64,000 bases of DNA from Romboutsia faecis (GTDB taxonomy: Bacteria > Bacillota > Clostridia > Peptostreptococcales > Peptostreptococcaceae). The notes beneath the pieces are model-generated. The model was not told where the DNA came from. It made no database searches and saw only the letters and a list, made by a program, of their open reading frames with translations. Both the position numbers and the translations under genes were made by a program. Positions 17,909-26,626 of the stretch are shown in pieces; within the stretch, counting starts at the first letter, position 1; each line of letters starts with the position of its first letter. The DNA is taken from positions 496,001 to 560,000 of the forward strand of contig NZ_JACRWE010000003.1 of the NCBI RefSeq assembly GCF_014323405.1. Reading direction: 5' to 3'.

Positions 17909-18614
17909 TTTCAATCAACTCCATAAATAGACTTTCAAGACTTTTATTACCTTTTACATCATCAGTATTTCCTGTAGTTATAAGCTTTCCACCTTTTATT
18001 ATTGCTATCTTATTACAAATTTTTTCAGCTACATCAAGTACATGAGTTGAAAAGAATATAGCTCCACCTTTTGAACAAAACTCATTCATAATTTCCTTTA
18101 AGGTAAATGCAGCCTTTGGATCAAGTCCTACAAAAGGTTCATCTAAAATTAAAATTTTAGGACTATGAATTAACGCAGATATTATAGCTAATTTTTGCTT
18201 CATTCCATGAGAATAAGAACTTATCATATCTCCTAAGCTATCCTTTATTTCAAATCTATCTGCATAGTAATGTATTAAATCTTCTCTTTCTTTTTTATTA
18301 ACATTAAAAATATTTGCTATAAAGTTAAGATACTGTATTGCAGTTAAAGAATCATATAAATCTGGATTATCAGGAATATAAGCCATATCCTTTTTACACT
18401 CTATAGGTTTTTTCTTAATACTTTTAGAATTAACTAAAATCTCACCTTCTTCAAAATCATGGATTCCTACTATACACTTTATAGTCGTAGTTTTACCAGC
18501 ACCGTTGTGGCCAATAAATCCAAATATATCTCCTTCTTTAATTTCAAAACTTATATTATCAATTGCCTTGCCATTATTCTTATAAGATTTTGAAAGATTT
18601 TTTATACTTAACAT
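17901..18614 (-). CDS. ABC transporter ATP-binding protein
   Basis: A 237-residue cytoplasmic ATPase for the adjacent permease. It has Walker A GHNGAGKTTT near 37, signature YSHGMKQKLAI near 135 (YSHGM, a common variant of LSGGQ in exporter ATPases), Walker B ILILDEPFVGLD near 155 and the switch histidine in STHVLD near 188. The frame is open 23 codons further upstream, but the GGAGGG site sits 6 bases before MLSIKN, so translation starts at 18614. It is the first gene of the exporter unit. The signature variant and the pairing with a 2x-type permease suggest export, not import. Confidence 0.9.
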   Translation of the reverse strand: MLSIKNLSKSYKNNGKAIDNISFEIKEGDIFGFIGHNGAGKTTTIKCIVGIHDFEEGEILVNSKSIKKKPIECKKDMAYIPDNPDLYDSLTAIQYLNFIANIFNVNKKEREDLIHYYADRFEIKDSLGDMISSYSHGMKQKLAIISALIHSPKILILDEPFVGLDPKAAFTLKEIMNEFCSKGGAIFFSTHVLDVAEKICNKIAIIKGGKLITTGNTDDVKGNKSLESLFMELIENE

Positions 18615-18725
18615 ATTACCCTCCACCATTATATATTTTATATTTGTTATATATAATATATAACAAACGAACAATAAGTGCAATATTTTTTATTATTTTT
18701 ACCTCTTTAAAATTTAAATATTAAA

Positions 18726-18868
18726 TAAGGGACTTTTAGGATAGTTTTGAATCAAAAGCAAAGGCTTGATAGAATAATTCTACTATACTTGAGGCATTTT
18801 TATAGCTACAAGTAATAGAATTATTTATCAAGCCCACGCTACTATTAAAACTCTCTAAAAGTCCCTTA
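18726..18868. repeat. Long imperfect stem-loop behind ldh
   Basis: About 143 bases fold on themselves: AAGGGACTTTTAG with CTAAAAGTCCCTT, then GATAGTTTTGAAT with ATTAAAACT, then GGCTTGATAGAATAATTCTA with TAGAATTATTTATCAAGCC, and a small inner ACTTG/CAAGT loop. It begins within the ldh stop region and is far longer than an ordinary terminator. A second hairpin at 47003-47153 shares its third layer. Confidence 0.7.
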
Positions 18869-19813
18869 ATTTAAATCTAATTTCTCTATGTTTTCTTTCA
18901 TTATTTTTATCGAATCATCTAATTTCTTTTTCTCTGTTGTATCTAAAGCTAAATGAATAACTTCTCTAACACCATCTTGATTTACTATACTTGGAACAGC
19001 AATATAAACATCTTCATGTCCGTATTCACCATTTAGGTATGAAGAAACAGTTAGAATACTATTTTCATTTTCAAGTATTGCTTTCGTTATTCTAGTTAGT
19101 GCCATTCCTATACCATAGTATGTTGAATTCTTGCACTTTATTATCTCATAGGCTATATTTCTAACTGTGTCTTCTATTTTCTCTAACTCATCAAATGTTA
19201 ACTTACTGTCTTTTCTTGATGCAATTTGATAAATTGGTTGAACACCGCATAATGCATAGCTCCATGCAACAAATTGAGAGTCACCATGTTCTCCCATTAC
19301 ATACGCATTTATGTCCTTAGGATTTACATCTAATTTTTCGCCTAAAGTATATCTAAGTCTTGCTGAATCTAATGTCGTACCTGATCCTATAACTTTAGAT
19401 TTATCAAAACCTGATAGTTTTTGAGCTACATAAGTCATAATATCAACTGGATTGGTAGCTATTAATAATATACCATCAAATCCTGATTTCTTTATTTCAT
19501 CAATTATTGATCTCATAATTTTACTATTCTTATGAAGTAAGTCTAGTCTAGTTTCTCCTTCTATTTGTATAGCACCAGCTGTTATACAAATTATATACGC
19601 ATCCTTGCAATCACTATAATCACCTGCATATATATTCATCTTTCTTGGTGCAAAACTAAGACCATGATTTAAGTCTATTGCTTCACCTCTAGCACGTTCT
19701 TTATTTATATCTATTAAAACTAGTTCCTCACATGCACCTTGATTTACCATAGAGTATGCGTAGCTCATACCTACCATACCCGTTCCTACTATAACAACTT
19801 TGTTCTTCTTCAT
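18866..19813 (-). CDS. ldh: L-lactate dehydrogenase
   Basis: A 315-residue NAD-dependent enzyme reducing pyruvate to L-lactate. It shows the Rossmann glycines GTGMVGMSYAYS at the N-terminus, the substrate arginine in GETRLDLLHKN near 95, ATNPVDIMTY near 130 and the catalytic histidine in GEHGDSQFVAWS near 175. The glutamine/arginine pattern of the substrate loop (GETRLDL) fits LDH, where malate dehydrogenases carry an arginine. I start at MKKNKVV (19813), because the GGAGG site overlaps the upstream in-frame TTG. It is a single-gene unit, divergent from a helicase gene, with a Rex-like site between them. The long stem-loop behind it is probably its terminator. Confidence 0.9.
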   Translation of the reverse strand: MKKNKVVIVGTGMVGMSYAYSMVNQGACEELVLIDINKERARGEAIDLNHGLSFAPRKMNIYAGDYSDCKDAYIICITAGAIQIEGETRLDLLHKNSKIMRSIIDEIKKSGFDGILLIATNPVDIMTYVAQKLSGFDKSKVIGSGTTLDSARLRYTLGEKLDVNPKDINAYVMGEHGDSQFVAWSYALCGVQPIYQIASRKDSKLTFDELEKIEDTVRNIAYEIIKCKNSTYYGIGMALTRITKAILENENSILTVSSYLNGEYGHEDVYIAVPSIVNQDGVREVIHLALDTTEKKKLDDSIKIMKENIEKLDLN

Positions 19814-19968
19814 AAAATCAACCTCCAATACTCTTGATTATTTTATTCCCAAAATAATCCATATTAAAACTATAATCACTATTATTATGCTTATTATTTA
19901 TTTTTTGATACTAAACATATATTAGTTTTACTACATTTTGCCCCTCATTACAATAACTTTGCTAGTTT

Positions 19969-19986
19969 TTGTCATTTTTCTAACAA
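19969..19986. promoter_or_regulatory. Rex-like operator
   Basis: The 18-mer TTGTTAGAAAAATGACAA (minus strand) has the TTGT-N10-ACAA form of the Rex (NADH-sensing repressor) box, with half sites TTGTTA and TGACAA. It lies about 155 bases upstream of ldh and 100 upstream of the helicase gene. Rex control of lactate dehydrogenase is established in many Firmicutes. No footprint evidence is available from sequence. Confidence 0.5.
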
Positions 19987-20085
19987 TATTAAGTTAAAAT
20001 TTTATATTATTACCTATAATTTTTTTTACATTAAGTGTATAATAAAATATACTAATTTAGATATTAAAAATAAAAGGAGTTATAT

Positions 20086-21234
20086 ATGAAGACATTTGAA
20101 GAGTTAAAATTAAATAGTAATTTAATAAATGGACTTAAAAAGCAAGAAATTACATCTCCTACTGAGGTACAATCTCTTGTTTTTGAAAATATACTTAATA
20201 ACAAAGATATTCTTGCAAACTCTCAAACTGGAAGCGGTAAAACATTAGCATATTTACTTCCTATGTTTGAGAAGGTTGATACAACAAAAAGAGAAACACA
20301 AGTATTAGTTTTAGCGCCTACTCATGAGCTAGTTGTTCAAATACATAATCAAATCGAATTATTGTCTAAGAATTCAGGAATAGAGGTTACTTCCCTTCCA
20401 ATATTCGGTGAGGTTAATATTCAAAAGCAAATAAAAAATATAAAAAATGTAAAACCACATATAGCAGTAGGTTCTTGTGGTAGAGTTTTAGATTTAATAA
20501 AACAAAAAAAGTTAAAAGCTCATACTATTAAAACTATTATATTAGATGAGGTTGACAGCTTACTAAGTGGAAATAACATATCTTATGTTAAAGATATAGT
20601 AAAATCAACGTTAAGAGATAGACAATTACTAGGATTCTCTGCTTCATTAACTGCTGAAACTATTGATTTATGCAAAGAAATGATGAAAGAACCTTTGGTT
20701 ATAAATGCGACAAGGGAAGTTACTATAAATCCTAAAATAAGACACATGTACTTATTAGGTGAACGAAGAGAAAAATTTGATTTACTTAGAAAAGCTTTAG
20801 CCGCTACTACTCCAAAAAGAGCAATAGTATTCGTCAATAACGAAAAAAGTATTGAAGTTATAGCATCTAAATTAAATTATCATGGATATAAATCTGTTGG
20901 CATTTTCGGAGATATGTCAAAAGAAGATAGAAGAAATTCTATTAATGCCTTTAGATTAGGAAAAGCTACAATCTTAGTATCATCCGATTTATCTGCAAGA
21001 GGATTAGATATTGTTGATACTAGCCACGTATTTAACCTAGACTTCCCTGGTAGTAAAAATGAATATATTCATAGGGCTGGTAGAACTGCAAGAGGTAATA
21101 GGAATGGTAATGCTATTTCTATAGTTACTAAAGGTGAACTTGCTGATATAAAAAGATATAAAAGAGAATTTAATATTGATATAAAACCAAAAGTAATAAA
21201 GTACGGTAAATTCTTCGATAGCAGAAGTAAATAA
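20086..21234 (+). CDS. DEAD-box-type RNA helicase (DEVD variant)
   Basis: A compact 382-residue RNA helicase with only the two RecA domains and no RNA-binding tail. Readable motifs: Q-motif region ITSPTEVQSLVF near 24, motif I ANSQTGSGKT near 43, Ia APTHELVVQ, II LDEVDSLL near 157 (DEVD where most have DEAD), III SAS near 186, then RGLDIVDTSHVFNLDFP and HRAGRTARG in domain 2. It starts after AAAAGGAG. It probably remodels RNA in translation, ribosome assembly or cold response, like other minimal Firmicute DEAD-box proteins. It is a single gene with its own strong terminator. Confidence 0.9.
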   Translation: MKTFEELKLNSNLINGLKKQEITSPTEVQSLVFENILNNKDILANSQTGSGKTLAYLLPMFEKVDTTKRETQVLVLAPTHELVVQIHNQIELLSKNSGIEVTSLPIFGEVNIQKQIKNIKNVKPHIAVGSCGRVLDLIKQKKLKAHTIKTIILDEVDSLLSGNNISYVKDIVKSTLRDRQLLGFSASLTAETIDLCKEMMKEPLVINATREVTINPKIRHMYLLGERREKFDLLRKALAATTPKRAIVFVNNEKSIEVIASKLNYHGYKSVGIFGDMSKEDRRNSINAFRLGKATILVSSDLSARGLDIVDTSHVFNLDFPGSKNEYIHRAGRTARGNRNGNAISIVTKGELADIKRYKREFNIDIKPKVIKYGKFFDSRSK

Positions 21235-21247
21235 TTAAATTATCAAA

Positions 21248-21296
21248 TATAATATTAAAAAGGATATGCTTCTTGCATATCCTTTTTAATATTATA
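21248..21296. terminator. Strong terminator after the helicase gene
   Basis: A perfect 22-bp inverted repeat containing AAAAAGGATATGC / GCATATCCTTTTT around TTCTT lies 13 bases past the helicase stop. Confidence 0.95.
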
Positions 21297-21436
21297 TTTA
21301 TTACAAATCTCCATTGAAGATAATACATTAAATAATTTGGTATTATTAAATACATTTAATTATATTTGCTTTTTAGTTCCAATTTATATTCTTTTAAAAT
21401 ATTATATAGTATTTCAATAAGTTTTGGAGGTAAGAA

Positions 21437-22666
21437 ATGGATTTTATTGACAACATAGTTTCAAATCGACTTGGAGGCAACAAATTTTTTAACGAAAGTA
21501 GAGTATTTAAATTTGAAAAACTAAAAATGATAAGAGATGATTTGAAAGCCAAAAACCCTAACATAAAAATAATAGATATGGGTGTAGGAGAGCCTGATAA
21601 AATGGCTGATAAGTCTATAGTAAATATACTTAGCATTGAAGCTAATAAAGAAGAAAATCGATTTTATGCTGATAACGGAATATTAGATTTCAAAATCGCA
21701 GCTTGCTCTTATCTAAATGATGTATATAATTTAGATAATATAAACCCCAATAATATTGTTCATGGTATCGGATCTAAATCTATACTAGCTATGATACCAA
21801 CTTGTTTTATTAATCCTGGTGATGTCACTTTAATGACAGTACCTGGTTATCCAATAATAGCTAACCATACTAGGTTCCTTGGCGGTGAAGTATATAACTT
21901 AAAATTATGTGAAGATAATAACTTCTATCCAGAATTAGACTCTATACCAAAATACATTTTAAAAAGAGCTAAACTGCTATATTTAAACTATCCAAACAAT
22001 CCTACAGGGCAAGTAGCCACAATAGAGTTTTATGAAAGAGTAATTGAATTTGCCAAGAAAAACAATATTTTAATCGTGTCTGATGTTGCTTATGGGCCTT
22101 TAGTTTTTGATGGAAATAAACCATTAAGCATATTTACTGTTGATAAAAATATGGAATATTCAATAGAACTACATTCTTTGTCTAAAGCCTTTAATATGAC
22201 AGGTTGGAGACTTGCATTTTTACTTGGATCAGAAAAATCTATAAAATTATTTTCTACAGTTAAAAGTTATGGTGATTCTGGACAATTTAGAGCTATACAA
22301 AAAGCAGGCATATATGCACTAAATCATAAAGAATTAATAGATGAAAATATAAAAAGATATGATAGAAGATTTAAACTACTAGTGGATGCACTAAATGAAG
22401 TTGGTTTTGATGCAAAAAAACCAAAAGGAGGGTTTTACTGTTATACTGCCATTCCAAAAGGGGTAAAAAATAAATTAACCTTTGAAAATGCAGAAGAAGC
22501 GAGTTATTATATATTAAAAAATGCATACATCTCAACAGTACCATGGGATGAATGTGGAGGCTTTTTAAGATTCTCGGTAACCTTCGAAGCAAACTCCATA
22601 GAAGAAGAAATTCAAACAATAAACGAACTCAAAGAAAGACTTCTAAGCCTAAACCTAGAATTTTAA
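21437..22666 (+). CDS. dapL: LL-diaminopimelate aminotransferase-like enzyme
   Basis: A 409-residue PLP-dependent class I/II aminotransferase. The PLP lysine is in SLSKAFNMTGWR near 254. Other landmarks are MGVGEPDKMAD near 49, FYADNGILDFK near 79, NYPNNPTGQ near 186, SDVAYGPLVFDG near 216 and the carboxylate-binding arginine in GFLRFSVTF near 383. The N-terminal pattern and length fit LL-DAP aminotransferases, which make LL-diaminopimelate for lysine and peptidoglycan. A related aspartate- or aromatic-type aminotransferase cannot be excluded. GGAGG lies 8 bases from the ATG. It is monocistronic with a bidirectional terminator behind it, and no other lysine genes are in the window. Confidence 0.7.
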   Translation: MDFIDNIVSNRLGGNKFFNESRVFKFEKLKMIRDDLKAKNPNIKIIDMGVGEPDKMADKSIVNILSIEANKEENRFYADNGILDFKIAACSYLNDVYNLDNINPNNIVHGIGSKSILAMIPTCFINPGDVTLMTVPGYPIIANHTRFLGGEVYNLKLCEDNNFYPELDSIPKYILKRAKLLYLNYPNNPTGQVATIEFYERVIEFAKKNNILIVSDVAYGPLVFDGNKPLSIFTVDKNMEYSIELHSLSKAFNMTGWRLAFLLGSEKSIKLFSTVKSYGDSGQFRAIQKAGIYALNHKELIDENIKRYDRRFKLLVDALNEVGFDAKKPKGGFYCYTAIPKGVKNKLTFENAEEASYYILKNAYISTVPWDECGGFLRFSVTFEANSIEEEIQTINELKERLLSLNLEF

Positions 22667-22700
22667 TTTGCTCTTAATATTAGATATTAATATAGAGTGC

Positions 22701-22739
22701 AATATTTAAAGAGAGTGTCAATCACTCTCTTTAAATATT
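22701..22739. terminator. Bidirectional terminator between convergent genes
   Basis: AATATTTAAAGAGAGTG pairs perfectly with CACTCTCTTTAAATATT around a 5-base loop. It lies between the aminotransferase stop (22666) and the methionine aminopeptidase stop (22747). Confidence 0.9.
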
Positions 22740-22746
22740 CACAACA

Positions 22747-23616
22747 CTAATAAGCTAATATTTCTATTCCATCTTCAGTTACTAATATCATATTTTCCCA
22801 TTGTGCAGATAAAGAACCATCTTCTGTACAAGCTGTCCATCCATTATCAGCATCTATATATATGTCACTCTTACCTTCATTAATCATCGGCTCAATAGTA
22901 AACATCATACCTGGAGCTAATACCATTCCTTCTCCTTCTTTTCCATAGTGAAACACAAAAGGCTCTTCGTGAAAATCAAGCCCTATACCGTGGCCACCAA
23001 ATTCCCTTACTACGCTATATCCATTTTCTTTTGCATGTTTTTGTATAGCTGATCCTATATCTCCTAAGTTACCCCAAGGTTTTACAGCTTCTATACCTTT
23101 TATCATACACTCTTTAGTTACTTCTACTAATTTTTTAGCTCTATCGCTAACTTCACCTATCATAAACATTCTAGATGCATCAGAATAGTATCCATTATAA
23201 ATTGTAGATACATCTACATTTACTATATCTCCACTTTGTAATACTCTATCTTCACTTGGTATACCATGGCATACTTCATCATTTATAGAAGTACAAACAC
23301 TTTTTGGAAATCCTGAGAACCCTAAAGGAGCTGGTATTGCGCCTTTAGATATAGTATATTCATAAACTATTTTATCTATATCTTCAGTAGTCATACCTTC
23401 TTTTATATTTTCAGCAACTAGATCTAATATTTCATTGTTTATTTTTGCACTCTCTTTTATTTTTTCTATTTGTTCCTTATTTTTGATAAGATCTCTAGAA
23501 GGCACTTTATTGCCTTTTCTTTTTAACTCATCTAGCTTCTCATCAAATTTCATATGACATTTTTTATATTTTTGATTACTACCACACCAGCATTCATCAT
23601 TTCTTCCTAAGCTCAT
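22747..23616 (-). CDS. map: Methionine aminopeptidase with SEC-C zinc motif
   Basis: A 289-residue type I methionine aminopeptidase that removes initiator methionine from nascent proteins. The first 21 residues form a SEC-C zinc motif (C9-x-C11-x8-C20-H21), a feature of longer clostridial MetAP enzymes that likely helps ribosome docking. The pita-bread catalytic domain shows the metal ligands in NVDVSTIYNGYYSDASRMF (two Asp), GHGIGLDFHEEP (His), TIEPM (Glu) and AQWENMILVTEDG (Glu). The ATG at 23616 follows AAAGGAG. It is monocistronic. Confidence 0.95.
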   Translation of the reverse strand: MSLGRNDECWCGSNQKYKKCHMKFDEKLDELKRKGNKVPSRDLIKNKEQIEKIKESAKINNEILDLVAENIKEGMTTEDIDKIVYEYTISKGAIPAPLGFSGFPKSVCTSINDEVCHGIPSEDRVLQSGDIVNVDVSTIYNGYYSDASRMFMIGEVSDRAKKLVEVTKECMIKGIEAVKPWGNLGDIGSAIQKHAKENGYSVVREFGGHGIGLDFHEEPFVFHYGKEGEGMVLAPGMMFTIEPMINEGKSDIYIDADNGWTACTEDGSLSAQWENMILVTEDGIEILAY

Positions 23617-23678
23617 TTTTTAACTCCTTTCTAACTATAGATATAATATAATAATATACCTATGCATTTTACATGTCA

Positions 23679-23707
23679 AAGAAGCCTTAGATTTCCTAAG
23701 ACTTCTT
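23679..23707 (-). terminator. Terminator after the U32 gene
   Basis: AAGAAGCCTTAG and CTAAGACTTCTT form a 12-bp stem (one mismatch) 15 bases past the U32 stop, with an A/T tail. Confidence 0.8.
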
Positions 23708-23721
23708 AATTTAATCTATTA

Positions 23722-24960
23722 TTATATATTTAAAACTGTAATTGGCTTTCTTAACATATAGTCTTTTTCTACATCGATATCTAATTTCATTTTTACAGTT
23801 TGTCTTGCATGTGGAGCTGATTCTATTGGATCACCATCTTCATTATACATTTCTAATATTGTTGCATGCATAGTTTCTTTAAATGGACCTATAACTTCTA
23901 TCTTATCTCCTACATACATCTTATTTCTTTGTTCTACTATTACAAGTCCTGTTTCATATTCATGACCTTTTACCAATCCTATAAAATCATAGTTTCTTAT
24001 ATACGAAGCTGACTTATAGTTATGAGAATTTGAGTCTGGTCTATCAAAGAAGAAACCAGTGCTATAGTCTCTATGGCTACCTTTTTTAAGTTCTTCTAAC
24101 CACATAGGATTAAACGTCCAATTTTCTGGATCTTTATAATATTCATCAAGCGCCATTCTGTATGCCCTAACAGTAGTCGCGACATAGTAAGCTGTTTTCA
24201 TTCTTCCTTCTATTTTTAAACTTGTTATACCACTATCAAATATTTCGGGTATATATTGTATCATGCATAAATCTTTAGAGTTAAAGAAGAACTCTGGATC
24301 TATATCATCTAGTACTTGCTTATATTCCCCTGGACCTACTTCTTCCATTAATGTGTACTTCCATCTACACGATTGTGCACATGAACCTTTATTTGCATCT
24401 CTACCTGTAGTATGATTACTTATAACACATTTACCTGAGTAAGACATACACATTGCACCATGAACAAAAGTTTCTATATCCATATCAGCTGGCGTATTTT
24501 CTCTTAACTCTTTTATCTCTTCAAATGATAATTCTCTTGCAGTAACAACTCTCTTAGCTCCCTGATTATACCAAAAAGCTGCAGAAGCAGCATTTGTAGT
24601 GCTGGCTTGAGTACTTATGTGTATTTCCATATTTGGAATTGTTTCTTTCACATAAGTAAATACACCTGGATCACTTACTATAACTGCATCAACACCGATC
24701 TCTTGTAGCTCTAATAAGTAGTCTTTTAATTGTAATAAATCATCATTTCTTGGAATTATATTTATAGTAACAAAAACTTGTTTTCCTCTTTCATGAGCAA
24801 AGTTTACACCTTCTATCATATCCTCTTTGCTAAAGTTTTTTGCAGCAGATCTCATTCCAAATATTTCTCCGCCTATATATACTGCATCCGCTCCATAAGT
24901 AAATGCTATCTTTAATCTCTCTAAATCACCTGCAGGTGCTAATAATTCTACCTTTCTCAT
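23722..24960 (-). CDS. U32-family protein, tRNA/rRNA hydroxylation type
   Basis: A 412-residue U32-family protein. Although named peptidases, characterised relatives (TrhP/YrrO, RlhA) hydroxylate tRNA or rRNA using prephenate and an Fe-S cluster. The barrel domain starts VELLAPAGDLERLKIAFTYGADAVYIGG, and the family signature EtFVHGAMCMSYSGKC near 170, followed by GSCAQSCRW near 196, supplies the cysteines that bind the cluster. The C-terminal beta domain is about 325-412. GGAG lies 6 bases from the ATG. In many Firmicutes two U32 genes sit together; here only one is present, so whether it is the YrrN- or YrrO-like partner is unclear. Confidence 0.85.
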   Translation of the reverse strand: MRKVELLAPAGDLERLKIAFTYGADAVYIGGEIFGMRSAAKNFSKEDMIEGVNFAHERGKQVFVTINIIPRNDDLLQLKDYLLELQEIGVDAVIVSDPGVFTYVKETIPNMEIHISTQASTTNAASAAFWYNQGAKRVVTARELSFEEIKELRENTPADMDIETFVHGAMCMSYSGKCVISNHTTGRDANKGSCAQSCRWKYTLMEEVGPGEYKQVLDDIDPEFFFNSKDLCMIQYIPEIFDSGITSLKIEGRMKTAYYVATTVRAYRMALDEYYKDPENWTFNPMWLEELKKGSHRDYSTGFFFDRPDSNSHNYKSASYIRNYDFIGLVKGHEYETGLVIVEQRNKMYVGDKIEVIGPFKETMHATILEMYNEDGDPIESAPHARQTVKMKLDIDVEKDYMLRKPITVLNI

Positions 24961-25210
24961 TTTGTCTCCTTTATATATTAATTTTTTCTTTTTACATAAT
25001 TAGGTTCGATTTTATTAATTTACCCAAATAAAATTATACAAAACTTATATTATATATATCCTATTTGGTAATATTTTATATAGTATTATATCATATTTTA
25101 TACTAACTATTTTATATAAAAATATTTATAATAAAATCTTGCAACTTTTATAATAACTCTTATCTAATTAAATATAAAGGAATAATTAAAAATTTATTCT
25201 ATTTAATATA

Positions 25211-25237
25211 AAAGGCCTATCTATAAGATAGGCCTAT
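25211..25237 (-). terminator. Terminator after the small coiled-coil gene
   Basis: AGGCCTATCT pairs perfectly with AGATAGGCCT around a 3-base loop and is followed on the minus strand by TTTTAT, directly past the stop of the 78-residue gene. Confidence 0.9.
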
Positions 25238-25241
25238 TTAT

Positions 25242-25478
25242 TTAATGTTTCATGTTATTTTTAGATTCTTTTTCCATTTGTTTTTTTAATTCTCTTGAAA
25301 ATTTCTTTTCTTCATACTTTTCCATCATTTCATCTTTTTTCATTTCCATAGATGCCATAGCACCCATAACATCATCTTTTAAATCTTCCGCTGTATGCTT
25401 CATTACATGACCTACTTTTTGTGCGCCTTCTTTCATATCATTTTTCATATTCTTCATTTCTCTTTGCATTTTATCCAT
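25242..25478 (-). CDS. Small charged helical protein, 78 aa
   Basis: An uncharacterised 78-residue protein rich in Met, Lys and Glu (MDKMQREMKNMKNDMKEGAQ at the start). It looks like one continuous amphipathic helix or coiled coil, with a short break around DDVMGAMASME. No cysteine, signal or membrane segment is seen. It has a clear GGAGG site and its own terminator, so it is a real gene. The layout resembles small stress or YtxH/CsbD-like helical proteins, but I cannot name a family. It is divergent from the split permease, 122 bases away. Confidence 0.75.
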   Translation of the reverse strand: MDKMQREMKNMKNDMKEGAQKVGHVMKHTAEDLKDDVMGAMASMEMKKDEMMEKYEEKKFSRELKKQMEKESKNNMKH

Positions 25479-25600
25479 ACAAAAGCCTCCTCTAGTATTG
25501 TTTTTATTATTTTTTCCAAAAAGTATAAAATTATTTGCTTCACTAATGTATTTAAATTTTCATACATTAAAGTATTAGATTAATTAGGAGGTTCTTTTTT

Positions 25601-26080
25601 ATGACATCTTATATTCTTTATAGTCTTGCAATAGTCTTATTTGTAATTTCATTTATAAAAGACAAATCAAAAACAAAAGTTGCTCTAAAAAAAGCCTTTA
25701 AGTCATTTGAAAATATAATGCCTCAATTTTTGGCTATTATTATTATAGTAGGAATAGTTTTATCAATTCTAGATACAGATACAATTTCAAAACTTATAGG
25801 CTCTGAGTCAGGATTTTTAGGAGTATTTTTGTCTTCTACAGTAGGCTCTATTGTCCTTATGCCTACCTTTGTAGCCTTTTCTACAGCAGATAGCCTGCTT
25901 AAAAGTGGTGCTGGATACGCTCAAGTTGCAGCATTAGTATCAACTCTTACCCTAGTTGGTGTTATGACATTTACGCTTGAGTCTCAGTATATTGGTAAAA
26001 AAGCCGCTTTTTATAGAAATTTCATAGCCTTTTTATTTTCATTTATAGTTGCTTTCTTCATGGGGGTGATTTTAGGGTGA
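25601..26080 (+). CDS. Split permease, first half
   Basis: A 159-residue membrane protein with four or five helices. It resembles half of the DUF318/ArsP-type permeases (PF03773-like), with ENIMPQFLAIIIIVGIVLSI and SSTVGSIVLMPTFVAFSTADSLL, the internal repeat that in full-length proteins occurs twice. GGAGG precedes the ATG. Its stop overlaps the GTG start of the second half (GTGA), so the two are made together and probably form one transporter. The cysteine used by ArsP for arsenic is not visible, so the substrate is unknown. CopA and a two-component system are neighbours, though on the other strand. Confidence 0.7.
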   Translation: MTSYILYSLAIVLFVISFIKDKSKTKVALKKAFKSFENIMPQFLAIIIIVGIVLSILDTDTISKLIGSESGFLGVFLSSTVGSIVLMPTFVAFSTADSLLKSGAGYAQVAALVSTLTLVGVMTFTLESQYIGKKAAFYRNFIAFLFSFIVAFFMGVILG

Positions 26081-26610
26081 CTAAATTGAAATTTATATTA
26101 AATAGATATAAATTTTTCTTATTACTTTCTATTATTTTAATAATTATATTAATTTTTAATAATAACTTAGGTATTAATGTCTTTAATAATGCAAAAAGTA
26201 GTTTTTTACAAATGTTAGCTGTACTTCCTCCTATCATGCTTTTATTAGGGCTTATAGATGAATGGGTTTCTAGAGAATCAATGATGAAGTATATGGGTGA
26301 AGATTCAAGCATTCTAGGTATAATTTTATCAATTGCTTTAGCTGCATTTGCCGCTGGACCTATGTATGCTGCCTTTCCTTTTACTGCAGTTCTAATAAAT
26401 AAAGGAGTTAAGTTTTCTAATATAATAATTTTCATGAATTCTTGGTGTGTAATTAAAATTTCAACTTTGTTATTTGAAATTAGCTCACTAGGATATAAAT
26501 TTACCTTATATAGATTGTTGATAGATTTTGTAGGTGTTATTGCCATGGGGTATTTAATAGACTATATAGTTAATAAAATGCCAAAAAAGAAAAAATCCTG
26601 TAAGTTTTAA
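26077..26610 (+). CDS. Split permease, second half
   Basis: A 177-residue membrane partner of the preceding gene, with a GTG start inside its stop codon (GTGA). An N-terminal helix is followed by the second repeat: SSFLQMLAVLPPIMLLLGLIDEW, then SIALAAFAAGPMYAAFPFTAVL, which mirrors the LMPTFVAFSTADSLL region of the first half. The last residues (MPKKKKSCKF) are basic, and their codons form the left arm of the terminator. Full-length family members are about 300-350 residues in one chain, so this is a natural two-gene version, not a frameshift: each half has its own start and the junction is clean. Confidence 0.7.
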   Translation: MTKLKFILNRYKFFLLLSIILIIILIFNNNLGINVFNNAKSSFLQMLAVLPPIMLLLGLIDEWVSRESMMKYMGEDSSILGIILSIALAAFAAGPMYAAFPFTAVLINKGVKFSNIIIFMNSWCVIKISTLLFEISSLGYKFTLYRLLIDFVGVIAMGYLIDYIVNKMPKKKKSCKF

Positions 26611-26626
26611 CATACAGGATTTTTTC
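26589..26626 (+). terminator. Terminator overlapping the permease 3' end
   Basis: GAAAAAATCCTGTA pairs with TACAGGATTTTTTC. The left arm is within the last codons of the second permease gene. Confidence 0.9.

Noticed and set aside
26058..26546. 162-codon minus-strand frame opposite the second half of the split permease
   Set aside because: The plus-strand pair has ribosome binding, a GTGA overlap, family motifs and a terminator; the antisense frame has none of these.
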